From an uncultured Bacilli bacterium (GTDB taxonomy: Bacteria; Bacillota_I; Bacilli_A; RF39; UBA660), in contig CANRGI010000021.1 in the NCBI GenBank assembly GCA_947630095.1, forward strand, positions 1 through 12,360: a DNA stretch of 12,360 bases, read 5' to 3'. The translations under genes were made by a program, and so were the position numbers. The notes under the pieces were generated by a model. It was not told where the DNA came from. It saw nothing but the letters and a program-made list of their open reading frames with translations, and did not search any database. Positions 1-5,335 of this stretch are shown here, piece after piece (position 1 is the stretch's first letter; every line of letters starts with the position of its first letter).

Positions 1-103
1 CCCTTTCACTAGTAGTACCTATATACATACCAGGTCTTTTTCTAACTGCTTCAAGTCCCTCTAAAACTTGAATATCATTTTCATTATAATGACTTTCATT
101 CAT
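1..103 (-). CDS. gyrB: DNA gyrase subunit B, N-terminal fragment (runs off the window)
   Basis: Only the first 34 codons are present. The N-terminus reads MNESHYNENDIQVLEGLEAV and continues with RKRPGMYIG, the highly conserved GyrB/ParE start of the GHKL ATPase domain that contributes to the ATP lid and dimer arm. GyrB pairs with GyrA to introduce negative supercoils at the expense of ATP. The ATG at 103 is preceded by a strong AGGAAGGTGG ribosome binding site and begins 14 bases after the recF stop, so recF and gyrB are very probably cotranscribed, as around many Firmicutes origins. GyrB is preferred over ParE because of this recF linkage. The rest of the gene lies outside the window. Confidence 0.93.
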   Translation of the reverse strand, partial: MNESHYNENDIQVLEGLEAVRKRPGMYIGTTSER

Positions 104-117
104 TTTTACCACCTTCC

Positions 118-1188
118 TCACTTAAGTTCTATAACTTTAGACTTCTTAACCATACTAGGTTTTATATTGTTTACATCTGTTGTAGTAATAAATACCTGTA
201 TATTTTTATTCAAATTATTTAAAATACTATTTTGATTAATACTATCAAGTTCACTAAATAAATCGTCTAAAAGTAAAATAGGTTCTTCGTAATAATCATT
301 TACTAATACTTCTAACTCTGCCATTTTAAGAGATAACAAAATTAACTTCTGAATACCCTGTGAACTAAACTCTTTAGCGCTCATTCCATTGTGCATAAAT
401 ACAATATCGTCCCTATGTATTCCTGTTTTAGTAAGTCCTAAACTACACTCATTACTCCTATTTTTCTTTAACATACTTAGTATTTCCTCAATAGATTTAT
501 CAGAAAATTGACTAATATACTTAATACAAACCTCGTCTTCCTTTTTAAATTTTTTAAATATCTTCTTAATATACTTATTTAATTTAAAAATGTATTCACT
601 TCTACTTTTACAAATCTGATACCCCAGACTAGATATCTTTTCGTCTAATATATCTAAATAAGTTGTATCCATATTAGAATTAATATACATCTTTTTTAAA
701 TAATCATTTTTATTTTTTATAAGAATATTATAATTATTTAAAAGTTTTATATAAGACTTATTAATCTGTGATAAACTAATATTTAAATAATTTCTTCTTG
801 TATTAGGAGCCTCTTTTATTATTCGGAGTTCGTCAGGAGAAAATAATATAACTTTATATTGTGATATAAAATCACTTATCTTCTTTTTTAAAGTATTATT
901 AATCTTAGTCTTTTTACCCTGTTCAGTAAAAATATACTCTAATTTCTTTATTTTCTCTTGATTTTGAAGTTCAATTTTAATTTTAGCAAAATCCTTACCA
1001 GACTTTAAAATAACACCATCGTCATTACTTTTAAAACTTCTTGCAAGACTACAAACATAAATACTTTCAATAATTGATGTCTTTCCTACTCCGTTCTCAC
1101 CAATTATTATATTCAAATTTTTTAAATCTTCAAGTTTAAATTTATCATAATTTCTAAAATTTGTTACTTCTAACTTCTTGATATACAT
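118..1188 (-). CDS. recF: RecF, DNA replication/repair SMC-like ATPase
   Basis: A 356-aa protein, normal for RecF (about 360 aa). RecF binds gapped DNA with RecO and RecR and helps load RecA at stalled or gapped replication forks. The N-terminus MYIKKLEVTNFRNY is the typical RecF opening. The Walker A loop GENGVGKTS lies at residues 30-38, the ABC-type signature region FSSQGIQK at about 274-281, and Walker B ILLLDD at 304-309, followed by FSELD, where the catalytic acidic position and D-loop are expected. The middle part is lysine-rich helical sequence, as usual. The start ATG at 1188 has AGAGG seven bases upstream. A likely extended -10 promoter (1256-1264) and a hairpin (1222-1251) lie just upstream, so recF-gyrB may be transcribed separately from comK. 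The stop is TGA. Confidence 0.96.
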   Translation of the reverse strand: MYIKKLEVTNFRNYDKFKLEDLKNLNIIIGENGVGKTSIIESIYVCSLARSFKSNDDGVILKSGKDFAKIKIELQNQEKIKKLEYIFTEQGKKTKINNTLKKKISDFISQYKVILFSPDELRIIKEAPNTRRNYLNISLSQINKSYIKLLNNYNILIKNKNDYLKKMYINSNMDTTYLDILDEKISSLGYQICKSRSEYIFKLNKYIKKIFKKFKKEDEVCIKYISQFSDKSIEEILSMLKKNRSNECSLGLTKTGIHRDDIVFMHNGMSAKEFSSQGIQKLILLSLKMAELEVLVNDYYEEPILLLDDLFSELDSINQNSILNNLNKNIQVFITTTDVNNIKPSMVKKSKVIELK

Positions 1189-1210
1189 TCTAAAACCTCT
1201 TATAACTTCA

Positions 1211-1251
1211 AATTCAAAAATAATAGGTATACGAGTACTCCTATACCTATT
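1211..1251 (-). terminator. Perfect 10-bp hairpin between comK and recF (terminator or 5' hairpin/operator)
   Basis: AATAGGTATA (1222-1231) and TATACCTATT (1242-1251) are exact inverted repeats around a 10-nt centre that contains the small palindrome GAGTACTC. On the minus strand the hairpin is followed by ATTTTTG, so it can serve as an intrinsic terminator for comK. It also lies directly at the expected start point of the recF promoter, so it could instead be a 5' stem-loop on the recF transcript or a protein-binding palindrome. The sequence alone does not decide between these. Confidence 0.6.
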
Positions 1252-1255
1252 AACA

Positions 1256-1264
1256 ATTATATCA
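1256..1264 (-). promoter_or_regulatory. Candidate extended -10 promoter for recF-gyrB
   Basis: On the minus strand this reads TGATATAAT, a perfect TATAAT preceded by the TGn extension. The -35 position (about 1279-1284) reads TAGTGT, which is poor, so the TG extension would have to compensate. The expected start site is near 1249, inside the first arm of the 1222-1251 inverted repeat. The promoter lies in the comK-recF gap and faces recF. Confidence 0.5.
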
Positions 1265-1290
1265 CAAATATGCCCATTACACTAGTTTTT

Positions 1291-1749
1291 TTAATAATTT
1301 CTAAATAATCTTTCTGCTAAAACAGCACTTAATCGTGATGCTTTTAAATATTGATTATTAAAACTATAAAATGATACTGGAACTTCTAACCTTAAACCAT
1401 TTTTAAATCTAACCATAGTATGATTTTTTCTATGTAATGCTGGATAATATTCTAATACATTATTATAACTTATCCAATAATTAGATTTATTTTGTGGACT
1501 GGATAAAGGAAAAAAGACTAATCTTGATGTTTCTTCTATCACAATAGGAGATTTATATCTAGTTTTTATAAATCTTTTACTACCTTCTAACCTAGATCTA
1601 TAACTTACACCAAAATATTCACAACTATGTTCAATTACTTTAAAAGTAGATTTATTTATGTTATAACTTCTTGTATCTTCATACACTTTACATCTTTCTT
1701 TTCCAACAGGTAAAATTAGTAAAGTTCTCTCATTAACTTCATAATTCAC
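1291..1749 (-). CDS. comK: ComK-family competence transcription factor, C-terminally short
   Basis: A 152-aa protein recognised as ComK from several blocks that align in order with Bacillus subtilis ComK: YEVN at 3-6, ILP at 12-14, SCEYFGVSY at 42-50 (ComK has SCRFFGSSY), PIVI at 68-71, WIS at 92-94, FKNGLRLEVP at 115-124 (FSNGKTMELP) and SFYSFNNQ at 126-133 (SYNSFENQ). ComK activates DNA-uptake and recombination genes by binding paired AT-boxes. The B. subtilis protein is 192 aa. This one ends at about the position where the ComK core ends and lacks the C-terminal tail carrying the FMLYPK MecA/ClpC recognition element. The start is GTG at 1749, with AAAGGAGG nine bases upstream. It has its own promoter with three tandem TGTCGAA boxes and is bounded by hairpins. 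It occupies the position of rlbA/yaaA in Bacillus. The family call is from memory of the alignment, not a search. Confidence 0.85.
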   Translation of the reverse strand: MNYEVNERTLLILPVGKERCKVYEDTRSYNINKSTFKVIEHSCEYFGVSYRSRLEGSKRFIKTRYKSPIVIEETSRLVFFPLSSPQNKSNYWISYNNVLEYYPALHRKNHTMVRFKNGLRLEVPVSFYSFNNQYLKASRLSAVLAERLFRNY

Positions 1750-1777
1750 TAGTTATCCCCTCCTTTCTAAACTCGCT

Positions 1778-1783
1778 ATTATA
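1778..1783 (-). promoter_or_regulatory. -10 element of the comK promoter
   Basis: A perfect TATAAT on the minus strand with a start site expected near 1771, giving a 5' UTR of about 22 bases that contains the AAAGGAGG site. No acceptable -35 hexamer exists at 16-18 bp (for example CAAAAT at 17 bp). The region is instead filled by the TGTCGAA repeats, as expected for an activator-dependent or repressor-blocked promoter. Confidence 0.6.
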
Positions 1784-1794
1784 AATGAAATAAT

Positions 1795-1821
1795 TGTCGA
1801 ATTTTGTCGAAAAATGTCGAA
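1795..1821 (+). promoter_or_regulatory. Three tandem Spo0A-box-like heptamers upstream of comK
   Basis: TGTCGAA occurs at 1795-1801, 1805-1811 and 1815-1821, each exact and separated by 3 bp (TTT, then AAA), giving a 10-bp helical period. TGTCGAA is the published consensus of the 0A box bound by Spo0A, and a 3-bp gap between tandem boxes is the arrangement known at the B. subtilis abrB operator. The boxes cover roughly -24 to -50 relative to the predicted comK start. Spo0A also acts directly on comK in B. subtilis. Whether this organism encodes Spo0A cannot be seen here. Another regulator with the same specificity is possible. Confidence 0.65.
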
Positions 1822-1836
1822 ATTTATTAAAAATTT

Positions 1837-1876
1837 AAAAAAAGTACCTAAACTTTCAAAATTTAAGTACTTTTTT
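1837..1876 (-). terminator. Intrinsic terminator of dnaN (could work both ways)
   Basis: AAAAAAGTAC (1838-1847) pairs with GTACTTTTTT (1867-1876). After one mismatch, TAAA (1849-1852) pairs with TTTA (1862-1865) around a 9-nt loop. On the minus strand the second arm ends in a run of seven T (1843-1837). The hairpin begins three bases after the dnaN stop codon and separates dnaA-dnaN from comK. Confidence 0.8.
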
Positions 1877-1878
1877 AA

Positions 1879-3000
1879 TTAATAAGTCTTAATTGGTAAT
1901 ATTAATTGAAGTAAATCTCCATTATCATTTTCTTTTAATATAATAGGTTTAATCTCTCCATTAAAGTATAAGCATACCTCTTCTCCACTAAAACTTTTAA
2001 GAGCCTCTATCATATATCTTGCACTAAAACTTATCTTTATATTATCTCCTTTTATAACTTCCATATTCATTACTTCTTCTATTTTACCTACTTCAGGATT
2101 ACTAGAAGTTATTATAAGTTTATTTTGATTAGTTTCTAAAGATATAATATTTTTATCTTTCGCTTGTGCTAATATAGAAGCACGGTCAATAACATTAAAG
2201 AAATCATTTAAATTAACTTTATATATTACTTCAAAATCACTAGGTACTAAAGTATCTGTATTCGGGTATGTCCCATTTAATAAACTAGATTGATATAGTA
2301 TGTTTTTATATTTCATCATAACTTTATTAGTAAAAGGGTGTACCTCTACAGTTGCATCGTCTACATCTAATAATTTAACAAATTCATTTATATTTTTAGC
2401 AGGTATTACTAAATTAACATTATGATCTAGTACACTATCAAATTTAACGTGTTTCTTAGCAAGTCTATATGAGTCAGTCGCAACACACTCAAGTAAATTT
2501 CCTTGTATCTTTAAATTAATTCCAGTTAATAAGGCCTTACTTTCTTGTGTAGAAGTAGCAAATACTGTTTGATTAACTATATCTCTAAAATTTCCAGAAG
2601 TAAGTTTTAAAGGATTACTAACAGTTTCTATCTTTATATCAGGAAAATCATTTACTTCAAAACAATTCAAATTATATTTACTTGTATGAGTAGAAATAAC
2701 TGCTTTTCCTCCATCTATTTCTTCTATATTTATATCTTCATTAGGTAACTTTCTAATTATATCTATTATATATTTACCATATATAACAGCCCTTCCTTCT
2801 TCTCTTATCTCCTTAATATCGTCTCTAGGAATAAATGCTTTAATAGTTATTTCATTATCAGTAGCAGTTAAACTTAAACCCTCATTATTTAGTATAAACA
2901 ATATACCATTTATAACAGGAATTATATTTCTATTTGATAAAGCCCTTCCTACATAATTTAAATTCTCTAACAAAACATCTTTATTAATTGTAAAATTCAT
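1879..3000 (-). CDS. dnaN: DNA polymerase III beta subunit (sliding clamp)
   Basis: A 373-aa protein of normal clamp length with three repeated subdomains (about 1-125, 126-250, 251-373). The homodimeric ring encircles DNA and tethers Pol III and many repair partners. Family hallmarks are the N-terminal MNFTINKDVLLENL, a VATDSYRLA motif near residue 175 that borders the partner-binding hydrophobic pocket, SFSARYM in domain 3, and the C-terminal end LILPIKTY, which matches the conserved LILP(I/V)RTY tail forming part of that pocket. The ATG at 3000 has AAGGAG 8 bases upstream. It follows dnaA across a 140-bp gap that itself carries DnaA boxes. No strong separate promoter was seen, so cotranscription with dnaA is likely. 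A terminator follows directly. Confidence 0.97.
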   Translation of the reverse strand: MNFTINKDVLLENLNYVGRALSNRNIIPVINGILFILNNEGLSLTATDNEITIKAFIPRDDIKEIREEGRAVIYGKYIIDIIRKLPNEDINIEEIDGGKAVISTHTSKYNLNCFEVNDFPDIKIETVSNPLKLTSGNFRDIVNQTVFATSTQESKALLTGINLKIQGNLLECVATDSYRLAKKHVKFDSVLDHNVNLVIPAKNINEFVKLLDVDDATVEVHPFTNKVMMKYKNILYQSSLLNGTYPNTDTLVPSDFEVIYKVNLNDFFNVIDRASILAQAKDKNIISLETNQNKLIITSSNPEVGKIEEVMNMEVIKGDNIKISFSARYMIEALKSFSGEEVCLYFNGEIKPIILKENDNGDLLQLILPIKTY

Positions 3001-3140
3001 ATATCTTTCTCCTTTATATTATTTATTTTTATATTTTTATTATTATTAAAGTGAATAATGTGTATAACCTTTAATTTATCCATAAGTTAAGGTATTTCCC
3101 ACTTTCCTCTACTGTGCATAACCTCTTACTTTTAAAGAGT
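3001..3140. other. dnaA-dnaN intergenic part of oriC: DnaA boxes and AT-rich candidate unwinding element
   Basis: DnaA boxes (TTATNCACA type): TTATGCACA on the minus strand at 3113-3121, TTATACACA on the minus strand at 3059-3067 directly abutting TTATTCACT (8/9) at 3050-3058, and TTATCCATA (8/9) on the plus strand at 3076-3084. On the dnaN side of the abutting pair the minus strand continues TTAATAATAATAAAA and is almost pure A/T for about 40 bases, with 3-nt periodicity. This arrangement, with boxes then an AT-rich repeat next to dnaN, matches the downstream half of bipartite Bacillus-type origins, where duplex opening occurs. The opening site is an inference. Confidence 0.75.
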
Positions 3141-4544
3141 TTATTCACTCATTTTAACTTTTAACTCTGCTATAATCTTTTCAAGTTCTCTATTAGTCTG
3201 AATATCTTTTTTAATAGTTTCAAACCCGTGTATTATTGTCGTATGATCCCGTCCTCCAAATTCTAATGCTATACGAGGGTACGACTCCTCAGTCATTATC
3301 CTGCATAAATACATAGCGACCATCCTCGCGTGAGCAATATTCTTGCTTCTTCTTTTCCCCTTAATATCGTCAACGGTAAGTTTAAAGTAATTTGCAACTA
3401 CACTTATTATCTTACTTATAGAGTTATCTGTGTATAACATATTAGTAGTATATTCTTCTATTGCTTGTAAAGTATTTTCAAGAGTTAATTGTTTCAGTCC
3501 ATAAGTTGCTTGATAAGCATATAACCTAATAATAGCCCCCTCTAAGTTTCTAACGTCATTTCCACAATTAGACGCTATGCAGTTTATTATATCATCATTG
3601 AGTTCCATTATAAAGTCCCCATTTCTAATTTTATTTTTAATTATCTTAACTTTCAAATCATATTCAGGAACATTTATAATCGCCTTTAACCCCCAGTTAA
3701 ATCTAGTTTTAAGCCTATCTTCAAACATTCTTAAGTCTTCTACACTTCTATCAGAAGATATTATAATTTGTTTATCGTCATAATATAAATCATTAAAAGT
3801 ATTAGTAAACTCCTGTTGGGTAACCTTAGCATTACTTAAAAACTGAATATCGTCTATTATTAATACATCTACATCTCTATATTTACTCTTAAATAAATCT
3901 ATATAATTTAAGTTTTCTTCTTTATCCCCACTATCTTTAGTAATTTTAAGAAAATCATTCATAAAGTCGTCAGTAGAAATATAAAGTACTCTTAAATCAG
4001 AGTGAGTTACTATATAGTTTCCTATAGCCTGCATTAAATGAGTCTTACCAAGTCCACTTTTACCATATAGAAATAAAGGGTTATATAGTCTTCCAGGGTT
4101 TTCTGCAACTGCTAAACAACTACTAAATGCCATTCTATTCGAGTCTCCCACTACAAAATTATCAAAAGTGTATTTATCTTTTAAATTAGTTTTAAATACT
4201 TCATTTTTTTCATATCTATAATTATCTTCTTCACTTATAGGCGGGGTGTTAATAAATCTATTGTTATTCACAACACTTTTTTCTTCAGGTATTTTAAACT
4301 CCCCATCTAAACAAAGAAGTACATTATAGTCTTTACCCGTTATTTCTAAAAACACTTCTTCAATAATATCCATATAGTTATTAACAAGTTGCCTTTTAGT
4401 AGCCTCGTGAGGAACTATAACGACAATTTCACTAGTAGTAATTGTAAGCAAAGACAAGTCTTTAAACCAAGTATTAAAGGTAACTCCCGTCGTGCGCTCT
4501 TTAATATGTTCTAAAAAATCTTTCCAAATTTTATCTTTGTCCAT
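3141..4544 (-). CDS. dnaA: Chromosomal replication initiator DnaA
   Basis: A 467-aa protein with the four DnaA domains. Residues 1 to about 80 are the interaction domain (WFKDL at 26-30). About 80-120 is a short polar linker. About 125-345 is the AAA+ ATPase with Walker A GKSGLGKTHL at 161-170, Walker B VLIIDD at 227-232 and the arginine-finger stretch RLKTRFNWG at 277-285. About 374-467 is the DNA-binding domain, with the signature FGGRDHTTIIHG at 429-440 reading the DnaA box. ATP-DnaA polymerises on the boxes flanking this gene and opens the origin. The ATG at 4544 has GAGGTGAGG close upstream. A plausible promoter lies at 4578-4605, with the box cluster upstream allowing autoregulation. 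The Walker A variant GKSG in place of GGVG still has all the nucleotide-contacting G and K/T residues. Confidence 0.98.
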   Translation of the reverse strand: MDKDKIWKDFLEHIKERTTGVTFNTWFKDLSLLTITTSEIVVIVPHEATKRQLVNNYMDIIEEVFLEITGKDYNVLLCLDGEFKIPEEKSVVNNNRFINTPPISEEDNYRYEKNEVFKTNLKDKYTFDNFVVGDSNRMAFSSCLAVAENPGRLYNPLFLYGKSGLGKTHLMQAIGNYIVTHSDLRVLYISTDDFMNDFLKITKDSGDKEENLNYIDLFKSKYRDVDVLIIDDIQFLSNAKVTQQEFTNTFNDLYYDDKQIIISSDRSVEDLRMFEDRLKTRFNWGLKAIINVPEYDLKVKIIKNKIRNGDFIMELNDDIINCIASNCGNDVRNLEGAIIRLYAYQATYGLKQLTLENTLQAIEEYTTNMLYTDNSISKIISVVANYFKLTVDDIKGKRRSKNIAHARMVAMYLCRIMTEESYPRIALEFGGRDHTTIIHGFETIKKDIQTNRELEKIIAELKVKMSE

Positions 4545-4577
4545 AGCCTCACCTCACAATTCAACATTTACACTTTC

Positions 4578-4605
4578 ATTTTAACCCCATTTATTCTATT
4601 TTCAA
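4578..4605 (-). promoter_or_regulatory. Candidate dnaA promoter
   Basis: On the minus strand TTGAAA (4605-4600) is followed by a 16-bp spacer and TAAAAT (4583-4578), each 5/6 matches to consensus. The expected start near 4571 gives a leader of about 26 bases ahead of the dnaA ATG. Other A/T-rich hexamers nearby could substitute. Confidence 0.45.
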
Positions 4606-4769
4606 AGTAAAATTTCAAAAAATTTTTATTAACATCACTTATCAACTTGTTATCAACAGCATTTTCCCTTATTTTACAGGCAATTAACAAGTTATCCACA
4701 TTATTCACAATTTTATATTTACACATGTGATTAACTTTATCCACAACCCTGTGAATATGTGTATAGATA

Positions 4770-4798
4770 TTGACAAATACTATTCTATAGTTTATAAT
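4770..4798 (+). promoter_or_regulatory. Consensus sigma-A promoter of the rpmH operon
   Basis: TTGACA at 4770-4775, a 17-bp spacer, and TATAAT at 4793-4798: an exact housekeeping consensus, fitting for a ribosomal-protein gene. The start is expected near 4805, about 33 bases before the rpmH ATG. The -35 begins four bases after the last DnaA box. Confidence 0.9.
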
Positions 4799-4837
4799 CA
4801 TTAACGTCAAGAGAAAAAAGTTGGGAGGAAGAAAAAA

Positions 4838-4963
4838 ATGAAAATAACACCAGTAGCAAAGAAGAAAAGTATTAAAACTAAGAAGCAAGGTTTTTTAACT
4901 AGAAGCAAAAAAGTACTTAATAGTCGTAGACAAAAAGGTAGAAAAAATCTAGTTAATAATTAA
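4838..4963 (+). CDS. rpmH: Large-subunit ribosomal protein bL34, short and divergent
   Basis: A 41-codon gene with a strong GGGAGGAAG ribosome binding site. The product begins MKITPVAKKKSIKTKKQGF and ends SRRQKGRKNLVNN. The C-terminal half matches the L34 signature (KVLxxRRxKGRKxL), and the GF at residues 18-19 corresponds to the HGFRxRM segment. Compared with the usual 44-46 aa form, the N-terminal MKRT(Y/F)QP is altered to MKITPVA and about three residues of the MSTKNGR turn are missing before KKVL. L34 is a basic, late-assembling 50S protein. Its position between oriC and rnpA is the standard one, which supports the call despite the divergence. A hairpin overlaps the stop codon. Confidence 0.9.
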   Translation: MKITPVAKKKSIKTKKQGFLTRSKKVLNSRRQKGRKNLVNN

Positions 4964-4988
4964 CTACTTGAAAAATAGTAGTTTTTTT
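4962..4988 (+). terminator. Intrinsic terminator/attenuator between rpmH and rnpA
   Basis: AACTACT (4962-4968) pairs with AGTAGTT (4977-4983) around an 8-nt loop, followed by five further T. The stem starts inside the rpmH stop codon. With no obvious promoter before rnpA, partial readthrough would keep RnpA and YidC levels well below L34. Confidence 0.75.
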
Positions 4989-5011
4989 CTATTAACTGAA
5001 AGGAGCACTAT

Positions 5012-5335
5012 ATGAATAAAGAATTTATTGTAAGAAAAAGTGAAGAAATAAGTCATATAGTTAAAACAGGAAAAAAAAGAGTAAGTAAATTTTATATTAT
5101 ATATAATATAGAAAGTGAGTTTGTTTTTAATAAATATTGCATAAGTGTAAGTAAGCATTTAGGTCGCGCTAATGTAAGAAATCGCCTAAAAAGACAAATA
5201 AAAGATATTCTTATGAAAAATAAAATGGAATTTCATAGAAAGTATGTTATAATATTAAGGAAAGATGTACTTACTGCATCATATAATGAATTAAAGGAAG
5301 TTTTATTAAAAGAAATAAAGGAGACAAATAAATGA
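5012..5335 (+). CDS. rnpA: Ribonuclease P protein component
   Basis: A 107-aa basic protein of normal size. It binds the RNase P RNA and helps hold the pre-tRNA 5' leader for maturation. The signature RNR motif region GRANVRNRLKRQIKDI lies at residues 51-66, the canonical alpha-helix that contacts the catalytic RNA. The N-terminus (VRKSEEISHIVKTGKK) matches the F/L-KK-EF-IxxGKR start of the family. The ATG at 5012 follows AAAGGAG by 8 bases. It comes just after the rpmH hairpin, and its TGA stop overlaps the yidC ATG (ATGA), indicating translational coupling to the insertase gene. Confidence 0.95.
   Translation: MNKEFIVRKSEEISHIVKTGKKRVSKFYIIYNIESEFVFNKYCISVSKHLGRANVRNRLKRQIKDILMKNKMEFHRKYVIILRKDVLTASYNELKEVLLKEIKETNK

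Larger units (their letters stand above)
4545..4837. other. Replication origin (oriC), upstream DnaA-box cluster between dnaA and rpmH
   Basis: A 293-bp gap between divergent dnaA and rpmH. Plus-strand DnaA boxes: TTATCAACT 4639-4647, TTATCAACA 4650-4658, TTATCCACA 4692-4700 (perfect), TTATTCACA 4701-4709 (abuts the previous box), TTATCCACA 4737-4745 (perfect). Minus-strand boxes: ATATTCACA 4750-4758 and CTATACACA 4758-4766. A 9-bp inverted repeat, AACTTGTTA (4644-4652) and TAACAAGTT (4685-4693), overlaps two boxes. The stretch 4578-4633 is AT-rich. Strand-reversed gene orientation at this point, with dnaA leftward and the rpmH operon rightward, is the usual origin layout in Firmicutes. The rightmost boxes lie just upstream of the rpmH -35, so DnaA could influence that promoter. 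Confidence 0.9.

Noticed and set aside
1784..1878. ComK autoregulatory AT-boxes (AAAA-N5-TTTT) upstream of comK
   Set aside because: The region is A/T-rich and has near-matches, but no exact AAAA-N5-TTTT pair with accepted spacing was found.
3577..3783. Plus-strand 68-codon frame inside dnaA, and similar ones at 4964-5158, 5271-5627 and 10452-10634
   Set aside because: All lie opposite firmly identified genes and have hydrophobic or low-complexity translations typical of shadow frames.
4568..4888. Open reading frame of 106 codons on the minus strand across oriC and rpmH
   Set aside because: It runs through DnaA boxes and antisense to rpmH, is rich in Phe/Tyr/Asn as expected of AT-rich noise, and has no ribosome binding site or family resemblance.
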